Source: Pseudobdellovibrionaceae bacterium (lineage in GTDB: Bacteria > Bdellovibrionota > Bdellovibrionia > Bdellovibrionales > Bdellovibrionaceae). Taken from it: DNA of 57,840 nt. Below are positions 26,627 through 34,085 of the stretch, piece by piece. A model generated the notes under the pieces. That model saw nothing but the letters and a program-made list of their open reading frames with translations, was not told the origin of the DNA and made no database searches. Numbering within the stretch: the first letter of the stretch is position 1; every line of letters begins with the position of its first letter. The position numbers and the translations under genes are program-made. The stretch covers positions 1 through 57,840 of the forward strand of contig JAEUWH010000088.1 of assembly GCA_016785955.1 (NCBI GenBank). Direction: 5' to 3'.

Positions 26627-28201
26627 ATGAAAAGAATCTGGGTTCTTTTTAGTATAACTATCAGCTTATCTACTCACGCGCAGACTGTGGAAGACCTGCG
26701 AACTTATTTTCAAACCTCGATCGCTGCACAAAACTTCCTTAAAACGGTGTACCAAAACCGTGGTTTTGAGCCTATTTTCAGTAGAAATGGACAGTGGCTA
26801 CTAAGTAGTTCGGACTTAGTTCAAATTGAAAAGTCAATACGTACACAGGGTCTTAGCTCTGGCGACTATTCGCTGAAGCACATCCAAGAAATGCTCAAAA
26901 ATAGTGGTGATTTAAAAAGTGAAATTTTTATTGCCGATAATATTTTTAAATCGATCGTCCATACCGTCACTGGTCGCGTCGACCCACGAACTGTCGCCAG
27001 CGATATCAAGTATGTCCCCAAGCCGTTTACCCAAACAACGATTTTTTCCACTATCAAGGCCAATGAAATTGCTGGACTTTATGACAAAGTCGCTCCTAAA
27101 AATAAAATATATATCGGTTTGCAAAATGCGCTGTCCCGCCTTGCAGAACTAGAAGCAAAAAATCTATGGGTGAACATCACACCCGTGGCCGTATCTGCCG
27201 GAAGTTCACATCCCACTGTGACAGAAATCAAACAAAAATTGAAACTTATCGGTTATACATTTCAAAATGAAGAATCAATATTTGATGCCGAATTTGGCGC
27301 AACCTTAGACAAAATTGCGCAGGAGCTTTCTGTCCCAGCGGAAAAAAACCTGACCACCACCTCGAAAGTTTGGCGCGTGATCAACGCAGACATTCGAAGT
27401 CGTGTCCGTGAAACAGAACTGCAAATGGAGAAAGTACGCTGGCTACCTGATGAACTGGAATCGCGTCACGCTATCGCCAATATTGGCAACCAAATGTTCT
27501 ACGTTCAAGATTTAGAACTCAACCCACAACAATTAGTTTTTAATTTCAAAGCTATCAATGGCTCGATATCTCGTAAGACCCCAACCATGAAAGATAAAGT
27601 CCAATCGGTCATTCTTAATCCAACTTGGACCGTAACCATGAACATCTTTTTTAATGACAAGCTACCTTTAATAAAAAAAGATCCCTCTTATTTGAAGCGG
27701 AATGGTTTTCGAGTCGTCAGCTTAAAAACAGATCAAGAAATTGATCCGTCGACCATCAATTGGAAAAACGTCACTCGGCAGAATATTGATTTTCAAGTCG
27801 TTCAAAAACCCAGCTACAATAACGCTTTAGGCATCGTGAAGTTCCCGATGACCAATCAGTATTCTATATATCTTCATGACACTGGTGATCGTCACCTGTT
27901 TAAAAATAATTATCGTCTACTAAGCTCGGGATGTGTACGCTTAGAGAAACCTTTGGATCTGGCCGAATACCTGCTGGCAAATACCACATGGAATCGATCA
28001 CGAATCGATTCCACCGTCGCCAAACCAGGGCAAAGTATTGAATCACCGACTGGTATCCGATTGGCAAAACCTTTAACGATATACATAGTGAATCTAACAG
28101 TAAATCAAGATGATCAACGAATTCAATTTTTCGATGATTACTATGGGCACAATAGCCAATTATATAAAAAATTATTGGCTCTTGGCTTTTTAAAAAACTA
28201 A
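26627..28201 (+). CDS. L,D-transpeptidase (YkuD/YcbB-like)
   Basis: 524 residues with a signal peptide (RIWVLFSITISLSTHA). A YcbB-like N-terminal scaffold is followed by a peptidoglycan-binding-like segment (PTVTEIKQKLKLIGY) and the YkuD catalytic domain with IYLHDTGDRHLF and the nucleophile C436 in SSGCVRLEKPLDLAEYLL. It makes 3-3 cross-links or exchanges D-amino acids in peptidoglycan. In Bdellovibrio, L,D-transpeptidases are known to modify the prey wall, so a predatory role is possible. GGGGGGCTTA-type ribosome binding sequence precedes the ATG. Confidence 0.95.
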   Translation: MKRIWVLFSITISLSTHAQTVEDLRTYFQTSIAAQNFLKTVYQNRGFEPIFSRNGQWLLSSSDLVQIEKSIRTQGLSSGDYSLKHIQEMLKNSGDLKSEIFIADNIFKSIVHTVTGRVDPRTVASDIKYVPKPFTQTTIFSTIKANEIAGLYDKVAPKNKIYIGLQNALSRLAELEAKNLWVNITPVAVSAGSSHPTVTEIKQKLKLIGYTFQNEESIFDAEFGATLDKIAQELSVPAEKNLTTTSKVWRVINADIRSRVRETELQMEKVRWLPDELESRHAIANIGNQMFYVQDLELNPQQLVFNFKAINGSISRKTPTMKDKVQSVILNPTWTVTMNIFFNDKLPLIKKDPSYLKRNGFRVVSLKTDQEIDPSTINWKNVTRQNIDFQVVQKPSYNNALGIVKFPMTNQYSIYLHDTGDRHLFKNNYRLLSSGCVRLEKPLDLAEYLLANTTWNRSRIDSTVAKPGQSIESPTGIRLAKPLTIYIVNLTVNQDDQRIQFFDDYYGHNSQLYKKLLALGFLKN

Positions 28202-28207
28202 TTTTCT

Positions 28208-28678
28208 CTATTTTTCTTCAATTACTTTAGGTGGGGGCAAATCTTTTACAGATTTCCTCTCGTTTTGAGTCCAAATGTTTTTAATTTTGTCGGTCACATC
28301 ACGTTTTACATCCAGATACAGAGATACTTTTTTAAGACCGATCGTTTTTTTTAAACGATCAAGCTCTTCCAATGTAACGGCCAGTTGCTTTTTATGAGCC
28401 TCTCGGATTTTTTGAAATGTATTCCGACGACCGTCATCGGTAACTTCTTCTTTTAATTTTTTATACAAAGATTCGATTTCATTGTTTAAATTTAATTTCT
28501 TCTTATTTGTTTCACGGATAATTTCAGAAACGGCAACTTCTTCTTTCTGATTTAATTTTAATTCGTCCGACACCTTCCAAATAAAAAGATCTTCAAACTT
28601 TTTTAATTGCGGGTCGGCATCCGCCCACAAAAGAGTTGAAAAAAGAAGAGTTAAAAAAAAATTTATTAATAATGTCAT
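28208..28678 (-). CDS. Periplasmic Spy/CnrX-like helical protein
   Basis: 156 residues: signal peptide (INFFLTLLFSTLLWA), then an all-helical, Lys/Glu-rich domain (LKLNQKEEVAVSEIIRETNKK; FQKIREAHKKQLAVTLEELD) of the length and heptad pattern seen in Spy/CpxP/ZraP and CnrX-type metal or stress sensors (LTxxQ-like). It sits directly downstream of an ECF sigma factor and a membrane protein on the same strand, which strengthens the sensor reading. No metal-binding His/Met cluster is apparent. Confidence 0.65.
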   Translation of the reverse strand: MTLLINFFLTLLFSTLLWADADPQLKKFEDLFIWKVSDELKLNQKEEVAVSEIIRETNKKKLNLNNEIESLYKKLKEEVTDDGRRNTFQKIREAHKKQLAVTLEELDRLKKTIGLKKVSLYLDVKRDVTDKIKNIWTQNERKSVKDLPPPKVIEEK

Positions 28679-28745
28679 AAAGCAGTAAACCCCGATCTTG
28701 TTCGAGGCCTACTACATTTTATTTTGTTAGCTTATTAGAAACAAT

Positions 28746-29222
28746 CTACAAAGATTCGATTAATTCTTTGGTCAAGTCTATTTTCGAATACAACTTGTTA
28801 TTAAGGACGTCATTCGAGCTGTATACGGACAATACCGTATTGTCCAATACATCTGGAGATTCTTTAATTAGACCGATCAACTGGTCTTCATTCTTAAATT
28901 TGGCAACGGCATGATTTTCACTTATCTGCGAATTTATACTCTTGATATTTCTCACTCCAATAACTGCAACTAATGCACACATTGTGACAAGGTACAATCC
29001 ATTACGCCAATGTCTTTTCAGCAAGTCTTTGGGTGACAATGCTGGCGACGGAGACGGAGGAGGTTTAATTTCCCGGTCTTCCACCTGCGCCATTATTCTA
29101 TCATGCAAACGCTGGTAATAGTCTTCGGCCTCAGGGATCTGCGGTTCTGGCTCTGTAATATCCAATCGTCGCAATGTTTTTTCCGTTATCCTCAGGTCCG
29201 TCGGTAAGCTTCTAGGATTCAT
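28746..29222 (-). CDS. Putative single-pass anti-sigma factor
   Basis: About 158 residues from ATG 29222, chosen because GGAGG lies ~10 bases upstream and it follows the sigma-factor stop (TAA-C-ATG). It has a cytoplasmic ~75-residue N-terminal part (LRITEKTLRRLDI, a Pro-rich PPPSPSPALSP linker), one transmembrane helix (LYLVTMCALVAVIGV) and a short periplasmic tail. The zinc anti-sigma motif HxxxCxxC is absent, so the assignment rests on topology and on being translationally coupled to the sigma gene. Confidence 0.65.
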   Translation of the reverse strand: MNPRSLPTDLRITEKTLRRLDITEPEPQIPEAEDYYQRLHDRIMAQVEDREIKPPPSPSPALSPKDLLKRHWRNGLYLVTMCALVAVIGVRNIKSINSQISENHAVAKFKNEDQLIGLIKESPDVLDNTVLSVYSSNDVLNNKLYSKIDLTKELIESL

Positions 29223-29223
29223 G

Positions 29224-29838
29224 TTATTCAACCTCCACGTAATTAGCCACCTCAGAGAAAAAACCGCCAAAGGATTCTGACATATTTAAGTCTGAGCGTT
29301 TTTCAAAACTGTCTTTTAGCTTAATCAATGCGTGCCTGTAATTCGCTTTCGCCGTATCGTATGGGCATTCCATAATATCTGCTATCTCCTTGAAGCTTAG
29401 ATCTTCGTATACACGCAAGATCAAAGCGGTTCGTTGTTTAGTTGGTAACTTATCGATTTCTTCTTGAATTTCTTGTGACAGAGCCGAATGCACCAGCGAT
29501 GTTTCTGCCACAGCTCCCACCGCCAGCTGAATGGAGTCTATATCTGTCGTCAATCGCTTGCGTTCACGCAATTTGTTTTTCGCCGTATTAACAGCGATTT
29601 GAAAAAGCCAGCTTTTGAAAGTCGAGCGACCTTCAAAGGCATTCAACTTTTCATAGGCTTTAATAAAACTTTCTTGAACCACATCCTCAGCCATATCCAA
29701 ATCCCTTACAAATCGCAGCGACATACGCAAAAGCGATTTCTGGTGCCTTTTTACTATCTCAGAGAAGGCTTTCCTGTTTCCTATCTTAATCTCTTGAACA
29801 AGATCGCTGTCCGTTAAGATCGTTAATTCCTTGCCCAT
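29224..29838 (-). CDS. ECF-type RNA polymerase sigma factor
   Basis: A 204-residue sigma-70 family ECF factor. Region 2 (~28-95) has LRFVRDLDMAEDVVQESFIKAYEKL and FKSWLFQIAVNTAKNKLRE. Region 4 (~125-180) has LPTKQRTALILRVYEDLSFKEIADIM and DTAKANYRHALIKLK. A ~20-residue C-terminal extension ends NYVEVE. It directs transcription of an envelope or stress regulon, presumably controlled by the membrane protein encoded next. A GGAAC element upstream suggests autoregulation. Confidence 0.95.
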   Translation of the reverse strand: MGKELTILTDSDLVQEIKIGNRKAFSEIVKRHQKSLLRMSLRFVRDLDMAEDVVQESFIKAYEKLNAFEGRSTFKSWLFQIAVNTAKNKLRERKRLTTDIDSIQLAVGAVAETSLVHSALSQEIQEEIDKLPTKQRTALILRVYEDLSFKEIADIMECPYDTAKANYRHALIKLKDSFEKRSDLNMSESFGGFFSEVANYVEVE

Positions 29839-29885
29839 TGCTTAGACCCTCGACTTGGTAATTAGGTTAATTTTTTCTATTTTTT

Positions 29886-29913
29886 TATTTTAAGTGCCTA
29901 GAAACTTTGTTCC
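29886..29913 (-). promoter_or_regulatory. Candidate ECF-type promoter upstream of the sigma gene
   Basis: On the minus strand GGAAC (29913-29909), the core of many ECF -35 elements, is followed after 17 bases by AAAATA. The position (~70 bases before the sigma ATG) fits an autoregulatory promoter. The -10 match is weak. Confidence 0.35.
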
Positions 29914-30285
29914 ACGCCCCCAGCAGACGTCTGTATCTAATCACTTGAGACTCGGAAAATAGGCTCCCTCTAAACCGCATCCCTGCTTAGTTACTAAGCA
30001 ACGAAAAGGCCAACAAAAAAAGGTCAAATTGGCTCTAAACTATAAGAAAAATTTTGTCTAAACGAACGACAGCATTTACCAAAGGCAATATATGAGCTTT
30101 AATTAAAATATTATAAATATTTATTATATCAATTCAGGGTCAATGCTAATTCCGAAAACTTTTTTGACAGAGCCAAAATGCTCTCAGGCAGCAAAGCACA
30201 ATCACTTGGCAAGAACAGTGAGAAGAACACTCACAGCGGTAAGTAAAAACACGTGGGTGCCGCCAAAGGTGTGCTTCGGCAGTTC
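29914..30285. other. Intergenic region without a supported gene
   Basis: The stretch between the ECF promoter region and the stop of the FHA-GGDEF gene holds no reading frame I would call. Only short hairpins are visible (GTGAG/CTCAC at 30218-30234; TGCCG/CGGCA near 30258-30280), neither with a T-tract. Confidence 0.5.
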
Positions 30286-31203
30286 TTATCCGATGGTAAC
30301 TTTATTCCGGCCAGTCTGTTTGGACGTGTACAACGCCTTGTCCACTCGATCAAAGATAAACTGCCATTGCGTATCGTTCGCTTGCTTAGAGGTCACACCA
30401 ACAGAGACAGTAACTGGAATCACTTTGCCTTCGAATTTAAACTCATGATTTTGCACCGTCGTACGAATACGTTCGGCAATCTCTGCGGCGACTTTGTCAG
30501 GGGTACCGCTTAGAATAAGAACAAACTCTTCCCCTCCATAACGGGCAAAGAAATCATTAGAACGAATCAATTTCGTCGAAACCACACGTGCTAGATCCTT
30601 AAGAACAAAATCTCCACACGGATGTCCATGGCTGTCATTAATTTTTTTGAAAAAATCAATATCAAAAACAATCACGCTCAACGGTTCATTCAACACTTCT
30701 GAACGTTTAATAGCCTCAGGACCCTTTTCTAACAAAGCGCCTTTTGAATACGCACCTGTTAAAGCATCTCGATTAGCTTTCTCGAACAACATCTGCGTGG
30801 TGAGCACTTCGATATTTCCCGTCTCTAGAAACTTAAAAATAACATTACCAGTTTTAACCTGATCATTGTTTTTAAGCTCACACAAAACCATCGGCGGCAA
30901 AATCTGACCATTCACAATTGTTTTGTTCGTTGATCCTAAATCAACAACATAAACTTTATCTTTTTTAATATCAATCCGTGCGTGCGACCGAGATAAACTT
31001 TTATCATCAATAAACACATTCGACTCAATTGCTCGACCAATCACAAAGGCATCCGTCAACGCCCACTGCTTACCCTGATATCCCGGAGGTCCCATCAATA
31101 CGACAAGCATCGGAGGAGCACTATCTGATCGAAGTAACTCTTTTTTTAAGGTGGTATCAGAGGCCACCATAGTTTTTTCGTTTGAGTCGTCTTTACCTGA
31201 CAT
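30286..31203 (-). CDS. FHA-GGDEF diguanylate cyclase, DgcB-like
   Basis: 305 residues. The first ~28 are polar and Ser/Thr-rich (NEKTMVASDTTLKKE). An FHA phosphothreonine-binding domain spans ~35-125: FVIGRAIESN, SLSRSHARI and DLGSTNKTIVNG. A GGDEF domain spans ~135-300, with FDIDFFKKINDSHGH, the active-site GGEEF, and an upstream RSND that fits the RxxD inhibitory I-site with correct 5-residue spacing. It makes c-di-GMP from two GTP. The architecture matches Bdellovibrio DgcB (Bd0742), needed for prey invasion, whose FHA domain binds its own phosphorylated N-terminal tail. Orthology is likely but unproven here. Confidence 0.9.
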   Translation of the reverse strand: MSGKDDSNEKTMVASDTTLKKELLRSDSAPPMLVVLMGPPGYQGKQWALTDAFVIGRAIESNVFIDDKSLSRSHARIDIKKDKVYVVDLGSTNKTIVNGQILPPMVLCELKNNDQVKTGNVIFKFLETGNIEVLTTQMLFEKANRDALTGAYSKGALLEKGPEAIKRSEVLNEPLSVIVFDIDFFKKINDSHGHPCGDFVLKDLARVVSTKLIRSNDFFARYGGEEFVLILSGTPDKVAAEIAERIRTTVQNHEFKFEGKVIPVTVSVGVTSKQANDTQWQFIFDRVDKALYTSKQTGRNKVTIG

Positions 31204-31269
31204 ACTACAAGAATACTCCTAAAAGCATATCGCTACAAATATTTTTGCCAAACTGAGACCATTCAACCT

Positions 31270-32388
31270 CTAACTAATTACAACATCTTCTTCGATACGA
31301 TAAAATCCATGCCACTCCTTTAGCCTAGCTCTAGGTCGTGACTCATCAGTCGGGTATTCAATCAAAACATATGTCAACTTCGAGACACGTCCTAACGAAG
31401 AAATGTCTAAAGAAGTAATTTCTGTCCATGTACCGACGTTAAAAAATTCTTTATCCATTTCCCATTGTCGATATTTATATCCTTGTGACTGGCCAAAAAT
31501 CACGGTGTGAATACGCTCATTTTTTAGCAAGCGACGTGCCGAAACCGACAGGTCTGGGAATAATGCACTTTGTATTACCATACGGGAAAGGGTTTTTAAC
31601 GAAAAATTTTTTCGCGGGTTTTTTTTGAAAAAAAAGTTAGAAACAATAAATTGAATCGTCGCGAAGATGGACGAAAAAAATAATTTCGTATGATTAAACA
31701 TTGTCCAAGTTACTAGTTTTTTGAAGGGTCGAATTTTATCTATGAAGGGATATTTCAGCTTAATCTTTAACACAAGCTCGATAAAAAAATGACTTCCAAT
31801 CGGAAGATTTAAAATTGGCTCCGGCAGATTTTTTTTCAAAAAAAACTTTTTCGGATCAACTCGATTGATCGCATCATACATGTGCCCATGTTCAACATGA
31901 AAGCCATCAAAGTAATGCATTATATTTTTGAATCGGATTGGCGAGCCAACAACTTGGTTCAAATAGATTTTGCAACTGGGCCACAACATGGCTTGGTCTT
32001 CATTCCCAATGATATAAGTGATTGTCTTGTTTTCCTTAATAGCAAAGGCGGCAAGGGCGTCAAAAACATTTTTATGTCCTTTAACGACTTTCTTCAAAAG
32101 CTCCAACGAGACAGACTCCGTAAGAACCGCCAGAAAATGTCCCTTATAGTCGACTTGAAGAAAATTTATAAAATCTCCGTTAATGATAAGCTCGACTTCG
32201 TAGTCTTTATAAATACCACTAGAGTAATAGTTTATATACTCGACAAACTTTTCGTTAAAATAGAATTCTTCCAACGGATTCATGCCACCATTTTCTAGAA
32301 AGCGGCCTTTGCCTAAATGCAAATTACTGATGACCAGTTTAATTTTTTTAGGCGATTCTTTTTTTTCTTCAACATCTTCAGTGGTCAT
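31270..32388 (-). CDS. Calcineurin-like phosphoesterase fold with altered active site
   Basis: About 372 residues from ATG 32388 (a TTG two codons earlier is possible). The metallophosphoesterase framework is readable: VISNLHLGKG (normally SDLHLG), IINGDFINF (GDxxD position), YIIGNEDQAM (normally GNHD), HVEHGHMYD, and VIFGQSQGY (normally GHTH). Several metal ligands are replaced (D to N, H to E, H to Q), so catalysis is doubtful or the chemistry has changed; the protein may bind rather than cleave. It lies between a coiled-coil gene and the DgcB-like cyclase in one minus-strand run (15- and 66-base gaps), pointing to a shared regulatory task. Confidence 0.78.
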   Translation of the reverse strand: MTTEDVEEKKESPKKIKLVISNLHLGKGRFLENGGMNPLEEFYFNEKFVEYINYYSSGIYKDYEVELIINGDFINFLQVDYKGHFLAVLTESVSLELLKKVVKGHKNVFDALAAFAIKENKTITYIIGNEDQAMLWPSCKIYLNQVVGSPIRFKNIMHYFDGFHVEHGHMYDAINRVDPKKFFLKKNLPEPILNLPIGSHFFIELVLKIKLKYPFIDKIRPFKKLVTWTMFNHTKLFFSSIFATIQFIVSNFFFKKNPRKNFSLKTLSRMVIQSALFPDLSVSARRLLKNERIHTVIFGQSQGYKYRQWEMDKEFFNVGTWTEITSLDISSLGRVSKLTYVLIEYPTDESRPRARLKEWHGFYRIEEDVVIS

Positions 32389-32403
32389 ACTCAATTTTCA
32401 AAA

Positions 32404-33903
32404 TTAATTTGCTTTTTTTGTTGGAACAGTCGAATCGGCTTTATCCTCGATATGCGAAAGCGCAATTCGTAACGCTCTTACGGTCATCTTAATCTGACTT
32501 TGGTTATTTTCTATACTTTTATTTAATTCTTGGACTTTTTCTCGGTAATTGTCGATCTCGGCTTTGGCTTGATCATTTTTTCGTTGAAGCTCTAGCAATA
32601 ACTCGTCTTTCGACTTAACAACGGCTTGTTTTTCCGCTTTGATCAACTCCAAACGATTTTCCAGTTCACGCTCGCGAATGCGGATTTTCTTAAAATCAGT
32701 TTTGATTCTAAGTTCAAGCTCCTCGACTTTGAGCTTCAATTTTTGATTTTCACTTTCTTTATAAGAAATATTACCTTTCGCCAAAGCAATCTCATTTTTG
32801 AAATCAATCTTATTTTCGCTCGCTTCTTTTTCCATTTCAGATATACGCACGGTGTATTCTTCTGCTTTAGACCGCAATATTTCCGATGCCGTTAGAATCT
32901 CGTCATTCTCTTGGCGAAGTCTTTCAATTTCCTTTTCCAGATCAAGAATGCGGTTCTGAGCCATTCTTAAATTCTCTGCTTGAGCTAAACTAGCATCAAT
33001 AGACACCTGACTGGGGTTTCCACCCTTGGCCGGCTTCTGCGTTACAAGCATAATCCTTTCGTCATTACCCAAATCAGGATCCTGATTAAAGTTAGTCGAT
33101 GACCTAGGAGATAAATCAAACGCTTGCTCTGCAGCCTGCCCTTTCATTTTATTCTGCTTCTGCGCAAACTGTGTAACCGCAATGGTGCGATCAGAATCAG
33201 TGGCTGAAGGAGCAGCGGGCAATTGCCCCAAGATTTGGGGAATATCCATACCCTCAAGGGCTGAGATAGGCACCGTAGCGTCATTAAACTCTGGTTTTTC
33301 TAATCTGATTTCTCGAAGCACCTCGGTCGCTTGATTCCCCCCTTGAAGGGAACGATTCTCCTTAACCTCATATTTGCCACTAACCTCATATTCTGGTTTG
33401 TTTTTTTTACTACTGCCGCCAGAGTCCGAAGCGGTGTTCACAACTCCTGATTTGTGAACTGGAGACAGCTGAGCATTAACTTGATCTAAAAAGTCATTCG
33501 ATGCTTCAGGCCCCTGATACGTGATTATGGACCTTCTACCATCTTTTTCTAATTGCTTGAATTCTTCAGACTCGTTAAGTTCACCAAAGCTGACTTGTTT
33601 GTTTGCCATTTTTTCTGCTTGTTCCCAGAAATCATCAGAAGCAACAGATTCACTGTCACCGCCATTTAAAGCCAACATAGATGCCGGTTTCTCGGGTTCA
33701 AAACCAGGCATCAGAAAATCACTTGGAATTTCTAAGTCATCTCTCTTTTTATTTTTTGTTTTTTTATTTCCGTCGTCATAGACCGTAGGCTCTATTTCTA
33801 GTTTTTCATCTGAATCCGAATCAAATTGATCAACGTCTTCAAGCAATGAGCTTAGAAGATCATCCGCAGCCGTATTTTTTTTATTCGAATTTTTCTTTAA
33901 CAT
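32404..33903 (-). CDS. Large acidic coiled-coil protein
   Basis: 499 residues and no signal or membrane segment. Residues 1-300 are disordered, acidic and Ser/Asp-rich (DDLLSSLLEDVDQFDSDSDE), with repeated TVxx-type stretches. Residues ~310-480 are a long coiled coil (ILDLEKEIERLRQENDEIL; RIRERELENRLELIKAEKQ). The Thr-containing acidic motifs (ATEVLREIR, DATVPISAL, DRTIAVTQF) could be FHA targets if phosphorylated, which is notable because an FHA protein is encoded two genes downstream. Function is unknown, probably a scaffold. Confidence 0.75.
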   Translation of the reverse strand: MLKKNSNKKNTAADDLLSSLLEDVDQFDSDSDEKLEIEPTVYDDGNKKTKNKKRDDLEIPSDFLMPGFEPEKPASMLALNGGDSESVASDDFWEQAEKMANKQVSFGELNESEEFKQLEKDGRRSIITYQGPEASNDFLDQVNAQLSPVHKSGVVNTASDSGGSSKKNKPEYEVSGKYEVKENRSLQGGNQATEVLREIRLEKPEFNDATVPISALEGMDIPQILGQLPAAPSATDSDRTIAVTQFAQKQNKMKGQAAEQAFDLSPRSSTNFNQDPDLGNDERIMLVTQKPAKGGNPSQVSIDASLAQAENLRMAQNRILDLEKEIERLRQENDEILTASEILRSKAEEYTVRISEMEKEASENKIDFKNEIALAKGNISYKESENQKLKLKVEELELRIKTDFKKIRIRERELENRLELIKAEKQAVVKSKDELLLELQRKNDQAKAEIDNYREKVQELNKSIENNQSQIKMTVRALRIALSHIEDKADSTVPTKKAN

Positions 33904-34085
33904 TCAACTATTTATCGGTCATTTCCCAAAGGACTTAAAAGATCTATGCAAAACTGCAAAAAAAATTTTCACTTCATTTAAAATGTCTAAAACATCGACA
34001 TTTTTTTAGAGTCATAACGAATTTAACCCGGGAACAAAACCTGCACTTGACTTAAGAGTTCAGACTACGACTAAAGGCGGAATCT

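Noticed and set aside
30143-30448. Plus-strand reading frame overlapping the GGDEF gene
   Set aside because: It overlaps the well-supported cyclase on the other strand, lacks a ribosome binding site and shows no protein-like features.
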